Source: Quercus robur
Lineage: Eukaryota > Streptophyta > Magnoliopsida > Fagales > Fagaceae
Reading direction: 5' to 3'
DNA: 64,000 bases
NCBI RefSeq assembly: GCF_932294415.1
Contig: NC_065542.1
Coordinates: 54,494,406 to 54,558,405 of the forward strand
Below the pieces are notes generated by a model that ran no database searches, was not told where the DNA came from, and saw nothing but the letters and a program-made list of their open reading frames with translations. Both the position numbers and the translations under genes were made by a program. Below are positions 32,740-43,912 of the stretch, piece after piece (within the stretch, counting starts at the first letter, position 1; every line of letters begins with the position of its first letter).

Positions 32740-34262
32740 GCGATTTTGAAAAGTGAGTTGAGAGATTTAGGAAAAGGAAATAGAAGCGGTAACTGAAAAG
32801 TGCAAGAATTTTATGAGGTTCTTGAAATGTAATTCACAGATTTAGGAAATTGCAGTACACCGACCCAGCCCTCTGTCCATGCTGTCACAGTTACTTCAGA
32901 AGATCTTATTCAGCAGAATAAACACAACAAAAGTAGAGGAAAAGTGAAAACAAACCCTTAGCATCCCTGAAATGACAAATCGTATGAACAATCAACCATC
33001 AAGTGTTCCAAAAGAACTTCTTGATGTTGCGCAGAATTTCAATGAACATGTCTAGAAACTTGAGCATATGCCATTCCTCACTTATCCTTCAGTCCATAAC
33101 AACAAGAGGAGAAGGGAATTGTACCCCTTGCAGAAGCACAAAACTCCGGCATTCTTCCTCAGAACAAGGAAGAAAATACAGAGAGTTTTCATCTGAAGAG
33201 CTCACAACCTCAATTAGCAACTACCATCAATTATACAATTATATGTGTTTGTATGTATGTAGCCAAAGTGTGACAAGTGATGCACTAAAATGGGTTACCA
33301 GACACAATTGGAAAAGGGCTGCTTTTTGAACCATTTCTATAATGGTCTATATTCTCAAGTAGATACTGAGGATGTGAATTGTATCTTGAAATAAGAAACA
33401 CATGAAACCCCCTAATATGTGTTTATACTCCCAATTTTTCTTTTGTCAGAGAATCCATGTTTTAAATGTCAAACCAAATAATATCCTCAAAAATTTTGGA
33501 TTTTCATGCAGCAGAAATAAAACCCACCATATTATGATTTATGAGATGAAACAAAAAAAGTGTCGCCTTTGACACTAGGAGCTAGAGAAATGGAAAAAAA
33601 AAAAAGTTTCAAAAGGATTAAATACTGGAGCTGTTAGAGGCAAATCATGCTTGCTGATGCAAAGCATGCAGGAAGACATTCGGATTAAAAAAATCCCCCA
33701 AGTCCTTCTTTTTGGCATTTCAATCATAGATAAATCCTTTCGAACAATCTGCATCTACCGTGAGCAATAAAGAAAGTGTATAATTTTTGACAAAAGCTCT
33801 TTGAACTTGGCTGAAGTATATAGTATAATGGGGAAATTGATAAAGTGGTGGATGTATATCAACACCCAAATTCTGCCAGAAACCCAGCTGGATATGGATA
33901 TGTTGGATGGGACCATCTGGAAGCACTGTATTGGTTACCAAGCTGCATCTATACACTCCTTAAAGATTGTAGTATGCAATAGAGACGTTAGCTTGCTTAT
34001 CTCTTCCATTTCCGCCATTATAATATTTGGAACTTACTTCCCTGAAGAGATTTCAGATCTTACCCTCATATTTCAACACATAAGCTGTGACAAATCCAGA
34101 AAAGGGAAAGGAATTCTATGCACATCAGCTTCACTAGTAGTCACCACATGAGCAGATCCCATTTTTGAAGTGATGAAATCACTTCACATCCCTCACAACA
34201 ATATCTTTGTTCAAAATTTTCGTAATGAACTTGCTTCATGGTAATCCCCAAACACCCTAAGG
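32740..34262. other. Region without a recognised gene
   Basis: No gene I can name. 32725-32830 on the plus strand reads EIKERDAILKSELRDL, with a coiled-coil-like, charged composition and a frame break, and could be an exon scrap. Open stretches at 33003-33329 and 33801-34151 lack any family signature. 33600-34200 is unique within the window. Confidence 0.3.
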
Positions 34263-35413
34263 TTATTTATGATCAATAATTTGGTTCCTGGCCCTGTGTT
34301 TAAGAGACCATAAGTAATAGCAAGCCTCCACTGTGATTACATAACTTTTTTTTTTTTTTTTTTTTTTGACTTCCTCATCAAGGGAATGCAACACAAATTC
34401 AATCTTTGGGACATATCCAATAGCTCTTATTTCATGATCCAACTTATCCAAAAGTTGCATCATATTTTCATATTGATAATGGCTCTTATCTTCCATAAGA
34501 AGAGCATGAAGTTTCTCTTCCACTTCTACTACACTATACCCTGGCACTTTCTTCATCCCTGTCTTTTTCATGATTTTTCTAACACTAGCTACATCATCCC
34601 ACTTCCTCGCCTTTGCATAGTAGTTTGAGACCAAAGAATAAATTCCCAAGTCATCCGGATTTAACTCAAGAACCTTCTTTGCTGCCATCTCTCCAATAAA
34701 CAACATGTTATTTTTGCAGCAACCTGCCAGGAGAGCAACCCAAACAGCAAGCCCCAATTCAGCATTCATGGAATCTATTAGCTCGCAAGCCTCTTCAACT
34801 TGACCTGTGCAAGCCAAAAGATCAACCATACAAACATAATGTTTTTCAGTTCGAGGGACCTTATATTCACTAACCATGTGATTAAACCAGTATTGCCCTT
34901 CTTCCACAAGATCTGAGTGACTGAAGGCTGAGAGAATGGAAGAAAAAGTAGCATGATCTGGTTTTCAAATTGTTTTTGTCATCTCTACGAAGAGTGATAG
35001 AGCTTCTTTTCCATGCCCATGAATTCCATAGCTGGTTATCATTGCATTCCAAGAGATTGAAGCCTTTGCAATTTATCTGATCAAACAGAGTGCGTGCCCA
35101 AGAAAGGGCTCCACATTTTGAATACATGTTAATCACTGCGGTACCAAAAACTTCATCAAAATCAAGCCTTATCACAATATATTTGTGTAGATTTACCCAA
35201 TTTTGAAAACCCAACTTGTGAACATGCTAGAAGTGCACTCAAAAGACACACTAAATCTTGTCTGTTTCCATAACCCTGCATCTCTTATAAGGCATCTTCT
35301 TGAAAACATGACAAGCAAGCTTCAAACTTCCACTCTTGGCATACATAGCCACAAGGTTAGTTTGAACTACAACGTCCATTTGAAGGTTTTACCAAATCAA
35401 ATACCCATGAAAA
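34263..35413 (-). pseudogene. PPR protein gene, C-terminal part
   Basis: The minus strand shows PPR repeats and the E domain of a PLS-class pentatricopeptide repeat protein: MDVVVQTNLVAMYAKSG, VFKKMP, LDFDEVFGTAVINMYSKCG, EKHYVCMVDLLACTGQ, then LELNPDDLGIYSLVSNYYA and KKVPGYSVVEV. Such proteins edit or process organelle RNA. Lesions include a stop in the HGYLI repeat near 35400, frame changes around 35280 and 34960-35050, and a T run at 34346-34367 (poly-Lys on the gene strand) that shifts the frame before the LCNHS segment. The DYW region expected beyond is absent. The N-terminal part is displaced to 39425-39790 by inserted DNA. Confidence 0.85.
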
Positions 35414-37190
35414 AGCCTACGATCATGTTAATTGGAATGCCTTGTTCTATCTGTTGGATAGGATGGGTGTAAGGGTGAAATGGAGTGGGTGGATTAAGGC
35501 ATGTGTCACCTCTGTTTGATTTTTATTCTAGTGAATGGATCCCTTGAAGGTTTTTTTGGAAGCTCATGGAGTTTGAGACAAGGTGATCCTTTATCCCCTC
35601 TCCTTTTCCTTTTGATTATGGAGGTCTTAAGTAGGATTCTGAGAAAGACTAAGGAATGTGATCTGACTCATGGTTTTCATGTGGGACCGGTGAACTCTAT
35701 TGGTGTGCGCATTTTTCATTTGTTGTTTGCAGACGACACTATTTTATTTTGTAATGCTTCTGCTTTCTATAAGGTTGGCCTTGTCATGTTTTCAAGCTTT
35801 TACAGGTTTGAAGGTTAATGTGGGGAAAAGTGAGATTGTCCCCATTAGGAAGGAGAATAATCTGGATGCTTTGGCTAATATCCTTAGTTGCAAGGTGGGC
35901 AATTTGCCTATGAAATACTTGGGGATGCCACTTGGTACTTCATTTAAGATAGCTTCTTTTTGGAATCCCACTCTAGAGAAGATGGAAAAGAAATTATCGG
36001 CATGGAAATGCCTCTATTTATCAAAGGGTGGTAGGCTCACTTTATTGAAGAGCACTCTTTCTAGTTTTCCAACTTATTTTTTATCATTATTTATTATTCC
36101 TAAAGTTGTGGCTGCTAGATTAGAAAGAATCCAGAGAAACTTTTTATGGGGATCTTCTGAAGGGAGTTTCAAATACCCTTTGGTGGCTTGGGACAAGGTT
36201 TGTTCACCTATTGAAATGGGTGGATTGGGGATAAGAAATGTAGTGTCCTTTAATCAAGATTTATTAAGGAAGTGGTTGTGGAGGTACGGGCATGAAGTTA
36301 CTCATCTTTGGCGGAGGGTTATATCCACTAAATATGGGGAGGGTAAAGGGGTAACTAAAGTTTGTAGGAGGGCTCATGGGTGTGGTTTGTGGCGTAGTAT
36401 TAGTGAAGGGTGGGAGAGCTTCTCTACGAGTTTTTCTTTTTTTGTGGGTGATGGTACTCGAATCCTCTTCTGGCATGATTGATGGGTTGGGGTTGATCCC
36501 CATAAAAACCTCTACCTTGAGTTCTATGTGATTTCGGCAGACAAGGAAGTTTGTATCTCTGATGTTTTGTGTCAATAGGAGGGGAAAATGTTAGATATTG
36601 GAACTTGAGATTTTATAGGGATTTTCAAGACTGGTAGCATGCTGCATCTTTTTCTCTACTTGATTTTATTCAAGCTCATCTTCCAGGGAGTAGGTTGTGA
36701 TTCTTTGTGTTGGGACCTTAATGGAAGTGGTAGGTTTGATACTCATTCCTTTTATAATGAGTTAAGGGAGGCCCCCAACTCTATTTTCCCTTGGAAGGGC
36801 ATTTGGAAAGCAAAGGTTCCCAAAAGGGTGGCTTTTTATCGTGAATAGCAGCCCATGATCACATTCTTATTTTGGACAATCTCATGCTTAGGGGTCACTC
36901 TTTGGCAAATCGGTGTTGCATGTGCCGGTGCAGTGGGGAATTTGTGGATAATCTCCTTCTTCAATCTCATGTAGCACATTCTTTATGGGTATTTATGCTT
37001 CAGGCTCTCGGTATTCAGTGGGTCTTGCTTGGCTCTGTGGCGGAATTATTATTTTGTTGGAGTTATTGGCTTGGGAAACATAATTCAAATATTTGGAATT
37101 TAATTCTAGGTTGTTTGATGTGGACTATTTGGACAGAACGTAATCGTCGTTCCTTTGAAGATTCTAAATTTGTGTTTTTTAATGTACAAT
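35414..37190 (+). mobile_element. Truncated L1-type LINE (RT to zf-RVT)
   Basis: Begins abruptly at KAYDHVNWNALFYLL, inside the reverse transcriptase, then [57 protein letters not shown], and a zf-RVT-like C terminus (WKAKVPKRVAF, CMCRC, WTIWTERNRRSFED). Several stops and frame changes interrupt it, for example after CVTSV near 35519, at 36481 and at 36847. It differs clearly from the LINE at 19690. Both ends are truncated: the left abuts PPR coding sequence and the right abuts block E2. No poly(A) or target duplication is visible. Confidence 0.85.
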
Positions 37191-37349
37191 GTGTACATTG
37201 TAGTCAATTAACCTTAACACAAGTTCTTCTCCAAAAAAAAATATTAACACAAGGAAAGCTTTCAAAGTTTATACAAATAACTCTATGCAAGTGCCAATTC
37301 ATGAAAAAATGTGAAAGAATGAAAGAAAGGAGGGAGAAAAAAAAAATAC

Positions 37350-37510
37350 CATAGGTAGTGCCATTCAAGTCAAGGTTAAAGATGTCCATGGTGGTGACTG
37401 ATTTGGCTGAGGAGAGTGTCCACATCTGATAAGTTTGGATTCATTAGGACATCAGCGAGAATAGAATCTTCTAGTAGAGCAGTGAACTTTGAGTTTAACC
37501 ATGCCTTCTT
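37350..37510 (-). pseudogene. U11/U12 snRNP 25 kDa-like exon, copy 2
   Basis: The minus strand reads KKAWLNSKFTALLEDSILAD and then PNLSDVDTLLSQISH. The matching continuation IFNLDLNGTTYG is in another frame. LEDSILAD and LSDVDTLL are closer to the family pattern than in copy 1, but the frame is also interrupted. Confidence 0.5.
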
Positions 37511-37799
37511 CATGCTATTGCTTCCGTGTTTTTGATAGGTTCACGCTATTGCTTTTGTATACGTAATCTAGCACTAATAGAAGAAGTGAAGAAGAATGAG
37601 AATAGGAGTCAGGTAGTGAAAAAGTCACGTGTGAGGATGAAGACAAAAAGCCTAAATGTGTACTGGTACCAACAAGCTAAATGAGAAGCATTCTGATTCC
37701 TTTTTAAATAAGCAGGACACATGGCAGACATTCAAACTTTTCAAAAAAAAAAAGTAATGCATGCTACCATTTAAAACTTGATTGATTTGGAACTGTAAA

Positions 37800-37900
37800 T
37801 GAAGATAACTTTGTTTCTTTCTCAAAGAATGCACCACAGTGGAAGAGGGATTTGCAGCCACCATGTCATTCACAATAGGAGCAGCATTCTCTAATACAAT
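37800..37900 (-). pseudogene. Small unidentified exon, copy 2
   Basis: After a ttcttgcag acceptor the strand reads IVLENAAPIVNDMVAAN, PSSTVVHSLRKKQ. It is longer in frame than copy 1 at 29980-30043. Not recognised. Confidence 0.35.
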
Positions 37901-39244
37901 CTGCAAGAAACAGAATTGATAAAAAAACTAGTGCACCAACAATAAAATGAGAACAAGTTGTTTTATTATTGTCTTCAATGTAATGACATTCCATCTAGTA
38001 TAGGACCTGTATACTTCACATGTTCAATTAGATTAATAGAGTTTTCTTCAAATTAAAGTGAAATTCGAACCCAACAGAGATTGCACAAAGAAAAACGCAA
38101 TAGGAATTTACAAAAGCTTTCACTAGATTAATTAAGTCAGACTACTTCTTTCTTATATTTCACATTCCAACCAACTGGGACTAGCCAATTAGGCCAGTTG
38201 ATTTCTAAGATTCTGCTTCCACTACTAGAACTATGATGAGTCTTCAATCACAAGTTGTCTTTCTTAAGTCAATTTAAGAGTTGCAATCAAATACAGCAAC
38301 TTGGTATAGGGATTGTGGAGAAGTATTTATAACTATCACAATACAAGTGCCATATTCACAGAACACGGTGTCTGTAGACTAGATCAGCCATGTTTTCGAA
38401 ACTTCACCCACACCCAAAATGCTAATCCTGACCCTTTTAAATTCCAGGCTCAAATGTGCTATCAACTCTCTCTTACTTATTTTATAATAAAAAATGTGAC
38501 AAAGGGACAATGGTTCAGCGATTCCCTCTCCTCCCACAGGTTGAAAATAGAACTCAATAACTGCACTTTTAGAGGGTTAAGATCATAGAAGGAGTTGGTC
38601 ATATTATCAAAAATGGTAATTTAGTTTTAAAAGAAAGTGTAAAGATTCAAGAAAATTAATATAAACATCACCATCATGCATTAACGGTGTCGAATCCTGA
38701 AAGTGGAAGTCTATTGAGAAAGCAATTCTTAAACATTACCAATACCAATCAATGATTGCTGTTAAAAAGTGGAATAAATTCATGAAACCTAACAGTAAAT
38801 CAAGATATATATGCTTCAAGAATTTATCAGAACAAATTCTAAATATTAACCATTTTTTAAGTTTAGTTTAGACTGGGAAATCCAAATGTTCCTTTTCATT
38901 TTCTTAAATTTTTAATGTGACCATCAAGGTTGACAACTAGTACATAATAAATGAGCTATGAAAATCTGTGTAAAGCAGAAAATTTTACTTCTTTCCTTTC
39001 TATACTGATTGGCTTCTGTATATACATAAACCAGTAGATCAACATCAACAAGCTCCGACTTGAATGGCACTTCCTCAACTAGTTAGAATAAGGTGGAGGG
39101 GAAGTTGTGGGTTCAAGATTCACAAGGTGTGTGAGTAACCTACCAATAAAGAAAACAATGGTACTATATTCCCCACCACCCTTCCAACACACACATACAC
39201 ACACAAAGCAAAGATATGGGCAAAGCCCAAAGAACTAGTGAAGG

Positions 39245-39365
39245 ATACCTCTTGACCTTGTATTAAATTTTTGCGTCAGGCAACCCAGGCAGCTGAAGAA
39301 TTATTTGCAAAGGTCACAAACCCAAAGCCTCTACGATAAATTTTCTTCACATCCCGCACATGCCA
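39245..39365 (-). pseudogene. RRM exon fragment in block E2
   Basis: Paralogue of 31640-31735, reading RGFGFVTFAN and then LPGLPD on the minus strand. Only the RNP1 half of an RRM is present. Confidence 0.45.
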
Positions 39366-39424
39366 GAACAAATGGCATGAGTAGAAAAAAAAGCTAGTTA
39401 AAACCGAAAAAATTTGAGGGCCAC

Positions 39425-39790
39425 AGTGAAAGTTGAGCTATCAGGTCTTACACCGTCCAAGATTATCCGATGATAGAGACATGGAACTTCAACTGGGTAC
39501 TCTTTACGCGAATACACAATGATCATGGCATTCTATGCGTCTATGCCTCTTTGAGGCAATACATCAAACACTTTTCGGGCAGTTTCAATGTTGCCCATAT
39601 TTACAAAGAACGCGATGAGTCCACCATTGGAGATTCCGTGCTTGAAGAGACCGGTCAAGAGCATGAGTGCATGGGTTTTAGCAAATGGGTGCTTTGTGTT
39701 TACAGTCCCAAAATAGGTGATTACAAGATACGGCTTCTTCATTATACAACACACATGATAAATTTTCCTGTCAAACAATTTGGTGTGATT
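39425..39790 (-). pseudogene. PPR protein gene, N-terminal part
   Basis: The minus strand reads KTHALMLLTGLFKHG, then LIAFFVNMGNIETARKVFD, LPQRGIDA, a TAG replacing tryptophan, NAMIIVYSRKEYPVEV, and ILDGVRPDSSTFTVALK. These are two PPR repeats of the same protein class as 34263-35413, and the order fits one gene. The two parts are separated by 4 kb of inserted DNA, and roughly 100 residues between them appear to be missing. Confidence 0.75.
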
Positions 39791-39869
39791 GACCTCTCCA
39801 AGTAAAAGTCGAAGAAGCCCATATAAATTTTTTTCTAAATAACAATAAATATTAAAAAATTTAATTAGT

Positions 39870-40310
39870 TGTTACGTTTCAAAACAATGTTGAAAACTAG
39901 CATCTCGAGTGTCTAAAACTCGATTTCCAAGATAAAACTCGAGTTTTTAAGTCTCGATTTGTAAGAGGATCAGGTATAAACTGAGAAAAAATTGACGTAT
40001 AAACGCCGCTATAGGGCTTTAAAACGTCACTATAGGGATTAAAAACGCTACTATAGAGCTCCCTAAACCACTAAAAAAAATTTTACAGGAAAACGCCGCT
40101 ATAGGGCTTTAAAACATCACTGTAAGGCTTAAAACGCCACTATAGGTGAAATTTTTTTGCATGAAACTCGAGTCTTAAAGACTCGAGATCTATGTGGCAT
40201 TTTCACACTTGCAAAGCGAGTCTTTTGGACTCAAGTTTTAATATGGATCTCGAGTTTCTAAAACTCGAGATGCTACTTTCCTTTATTATTTCAAACGTTG
40301 CTTAACTAAC
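39870..40310. mobile_element. Inverted-repeat MITE-like element rich in CTCGAG
   Basis: The ends are roughly inverted copies: gttgaaaactagcatctcga on the left and tcgagatgctactttc on the right, with flanking cgtttcaaaa and ttcaaacgtt. The interior has several near-repeats of cgccgctatagggctttaaa. It carries no coding sequence. The aactcgag motifs recall the arms of the Mutator-like element at 43913, but I cannot show they are related. Confidence 0.45.
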
Positions 40311-40532
40311 TATATACAACCCCTTTACACAGTTATTCTGCACATTACCTCCATATCTTTATTTTTTTTACTTTTGAAACTTTATTAAGATTTTATAATC
40401 TACTACTTTTTAAAACTTTAGCTTTAAATTGTAGTTTTTGAAATTGTAGAGTTTAATTTGTTACATCCCTAAACTCTAGGATTTAAATTGTAATTTTTCC
40501 TAAATACAGTACTTTTTAGGAGGGGGTTATAA

Positions 40533-40880
40533 TCTCTATATATTAAAAAGACTCAGAAAGTTATAACTTTAAAAAATGTCAAAAATACCCCTAATCTAAT
40601 TAGATAATTTTTATTCTTAAAAAATAAAAAATATAGTTAAATTTGTAATTCAAAAAAATTAAAAAAGAAAAGTAAAAAGAACTACTTGACAAACTTTTTC
40701 CTAAAAATTAGCATACTCTCTATAGATATGTATGTTTGATACATTTTTTTTTTCCCTAAAAACTAGCACACATTAAACTCAACAGATTACTTCATTTTAA
40801 ATCCTAAATTTTAGTTTTATAACAATCCTTTCCTGTGTAACCTCACTAACAAATAGATAAATTCAAATTGAAATTAAACT

Positions 40881-40916
<36 letters not shown>

Positions 40917-40952
40917 CTCATCACATATGTGGAGCGCAAGTGATGAAGCTAG
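40533..40952 (+). mobile_element. Short Helitron-like element
   Basis: Starts TCTCTATATATTAAAAAG after an A and ends gatgaagCTAG before a T, with a stem (tcatcac and gtgatga, 40919-40946) shortly before the end. 420 bases, non-coding, with a long A run at about 40882-40912. The spacing between stem and CTAG is shorter than usual, so the call is moderate. Confidence 0.45.
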
Positions 40953-42107
40953 TAAGTAAATAAAATCTTAAGAGAGGAGTAGGAAATCTAACCTATTAAT
41001 TTTTAACTATATATATACACACATTTTAAAGGGGGAAATAAAGTCCATTTTGACTCCAAGTTCATTTGTTCGAGAAATAAAGTCCTCATGGTGGAGAACT
41101 AATGTGGCCAATCATTCTACTAATAAAAAACTTCCATCTATTTAGAATTGTTGAGTCAAAAAAAAAATTAAAACAAAAACTGATTACTGACTCAAGAATT
41201 TTAAATAAGGAGTATTTTAGTAGAATGGTGAACAAGTGACGTGGTCCACCATGAGGACCGAATAATTTTTCTATTTGTTCAAAGAATGGTAAAAATAAGT
41301 GAAAACATTTGACAAATCACTAATGAATTGAATGAATGACAAATGCACCATCAAACACTTAGTCACAGAATGTATTTGTTTTGAAATTTGTTAGATGGGT
41401 CATGGGTGCAGCAAGAAATTTCCAAGGCAGTAAAACTATAATTAAAAAGTTAAAAGACTTGAGGCAAATGACCTATCCATATTCATCTAATTGAGTATTG
41501 CTTGGAATATGATGATTGGTTTTTGTTTTTACAAAACAATAAGTTAATGGGCACAACTTTTTTCATACATACTAATATGATCTATTGTACGATTGGTGCA
41601 AAATAATGATAGTGTAACTTTATAAGTGGTAATGGTAACAAATAAAAAAAAAAAAACTTTATAAGTGGTAAGTACATATAAAAGTGATTTTACAATCACA
41701 ATTTGCTATTTACAAAATATATTAAACCTTGAGGTCTTTTCCTTCTTAATATAAAAAGTATATCATTGCTTCAAACATTTTTTTTTTCTTTTGTTCCTTA
41801 AGCAGTCAAGTCAACCGACCAGCCTTCATGGCTTGATTCCTGTTAGAATGCGTTCAGCGTGAGCTTTCAACACTACAAAGTTTTGTGACATAATATCATC
41901 GCTGATTAAAATGAATCTCCCATTATCCTTACTAAAAAAGAAATCAAATAACAGATAGTACCAATGCCAGTAAACCGTTCTAATGAACTAAAAGCCTTTT
42001 CTTACCAACTTTCTCCTTCATGCAATCAACGTGGTGAAGGTTTGGAAATATCTATTCAAGGTAGATTATACAATACTTTCACGTGTTCTTATGGAAATAT
42101 CTATTTT
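40953..42107. other. Intergenic DNA next to the TNL2 breakpoint
   Basis: No gene seen. 42040-42107 resembles 2320-2420, DNA that elsewhere lies beyond the 3' end of a TNL, so TNL2 exon 4 appears to be joined to 3'-flank sequence by a deletion. The rest is AT-rich. Confidence 0.45.
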
Positions 42108-42232
42108 GAGACTCACTTAGGTCAATGAGTTTTAACTCATCTAAAATCTGTTATAAAATAATATTTAGTTAGATAAACTTAAGCCTTAATGAAAACGAAG
42201 AAAATACACATTTGCAAAAGTGAAAAACTTAC

Positions 42233-42552
42233 CAAAATCCCTTTCCATAATTGTTTAATGCCACTGCAGACCATTCTCAATTCAACAAGTTTGTTTGGTT
42301 GAAAACTAGTTGGGATGTAATTTAAAGGATATCCATGCCAATTTATAACATGTAACTCATTAGAAAGATAGTTGAGACCATGCAGAAGTTGCACATTACA
42401 TCTAATGAGGTCTTCTGGAGGTTGCACGTCTGAGAATGCTTTCCCAATTTTGAGAAATCTAAATTTTTCATCTTTGAGAATGCTTCAGCATTCAATTGTT
42501 CCTCTTTATGAACAGGTATTATTAGGGCTATGCCTTCAACTACCTCTATTCC
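42233..42552 (-). pseudogene. TNL2 exon 3: start of LRR region
   Basis: Begins GIEVVEGIALIIP after ttattag, reads EAFSKMKNL, then shifts by one base near 42470 to RFLKIGKAFSDVQPPEDL and LSNELHVINWHGYPLNYIP, and ends IKQLWKGIL before GTAAGT. Matches TNL1 exon 3, except that two short repeated segments of TNL1 (around PEDFINGIVKLP) are not present. Confidence 0.8.
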
Positions 42553-42653
42553 CTAATAACAAAAAGTAATGAAATTAGAATAATTGGCAATTTCTTAGAA
42601 AAACTGTAAGAATATATGTATTTCTAAGTTCAAGTTTAGACTAGTCAACTTAC

Positions 42654-43768
42654 ACTATTATTATTCAATACATGATGAACATCCTCACAGAACCACAACC
42701 TACTACGCCCACTAGGCTCTTTAGGGGATTCACGAAGAACAATTTCTTGACCCATTTTTTGTAGCAAATCATGCATCCACAAATTTCTATTGTCATCAAC
42801 AGTTATGAGAGATTTTTCCATAAGAACACCAATATTGTAGTCCAGATGGTAACCAAAACCTTTTAGTATATCTCTAATGCAATCATTGCTCTCTCCTTTG
42901 AAAATACATGCAATATCTAAAAATAATTTTTGCTGCATATCCGTTAGCCCATTATAACTTATTTGAAGTATATCCAAAATGTTTTCATTAGGTTCTACTT
43001 TTAGTTTTTGTAAGACATTTTCCCATTCATTAATCTTCTTATCAAACAAAGAAGAACCTAAAACTTTAAGAGCTAAAGGAAGGCCTTTGGCGTAACGCAT
43101 AAATTTCCTAGACAAATCCATAAAGTTTTCTTCAGGACGAGGTTTCTTAAAAGCTCTCCAACTAAAAAGTTGCAAGGCATCATCTTTATTCAACCCCTTA
43201 ATTGTGTATATATATATATATATATATATCATTCACACCGCATCTTCTCAATAAATGACTATCTCTACTAGTTACAATGATTCTACTCCCTAGACCAAAC
43301 CAATCATGCCTCCCAGCTAATGCTTTTAGATGTTCATCTCCATCCACATCATCGAGGACAATCAAAACCTTTTTATTATGTAGTATAGTCCCTATAACAT
43401 TGATTCCCTCATAAAAATTCCATATATCTATTTCGCTTTCCACGAGGATCGTAGATAGAAGCTGCTTTTGTAAAAAAACTAGACCTTGATTTTTAGTTTT
43501 TTCTTTAACATTTGCAATAAAGCTGCTAGCTTCAAAATTACCTGAAATTCTTATATAAATTTCTTTTGCAAGAGTCGTTTTGCCCATTCCACCCATCCCG
43601 CAAATCCCAACAAAGCGAACATCACCCAACCCTTCACCTAAATATAAATCCAACACTTCCTTCACACAGGAGTCTATTCCAACAAGTTCCTCGCAAACAC
43701 TCGGAAATTCATGATTCAACTCACTAAATATCTTTATGAGGATTTCATGGATAACTATTGAGTCATGC
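42654..43768 (-). pseudogene. TNL2 exon 2: NB-ARC domain, frame broken
   Basis: Opens HDSIVIHEILIKIFSEL. It has GMGGMGKTTLAKEI, VLIVLDDVDGDEHLKAL and GSRIIVTSRDSHLL. Then the (TA)n tract replaces the short segment where TNL1 has DDVYKIKG. In another frame it continues TIKGLNKDDALQLFSW, GLPLALKVLGSSL, KLFLDIACIF and WMHDLLQKMGQEIV. All motifs survive, so the repeat expansion is probably the main damage in this exon. Confidence 0.85.
43205..43229. repeat. (TA)n tract inside the TNL2 NB-ARC exon
   Basis: About 25 bases of alternating TA in coding sequence, where TNL1 has the codons for VYK. It produces a Tyr-Ile repeat and changes the frame. Confidence 0.85.
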
Positions 43769-43912
43769 CTATAAACAAGAGAGCAGAACAATAATTTTGT
43801 TGAGATAGAGTAAAGTCACATTTAGAGACAAAACATTCAACATAAGTACAATCTTAGCTACGTTCACTAGTAAAAGGAATCTTTTAAAAGTGTAAAATAA
43901 GACACCTTGGAC

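Larger units (their letters stand above)
37160..39400. repeat. Duplicated block E2, inserted within the PPR gene
   Basis: Second copy of 29245-31770, joined directly to the truncated LINE at about 37160-37190 and flanked on the right by PPR coding sequence from about 39425. Together LINE and E2 form a 4 kb insertion between two parts of one PPR gene. Confidence 0.75.
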
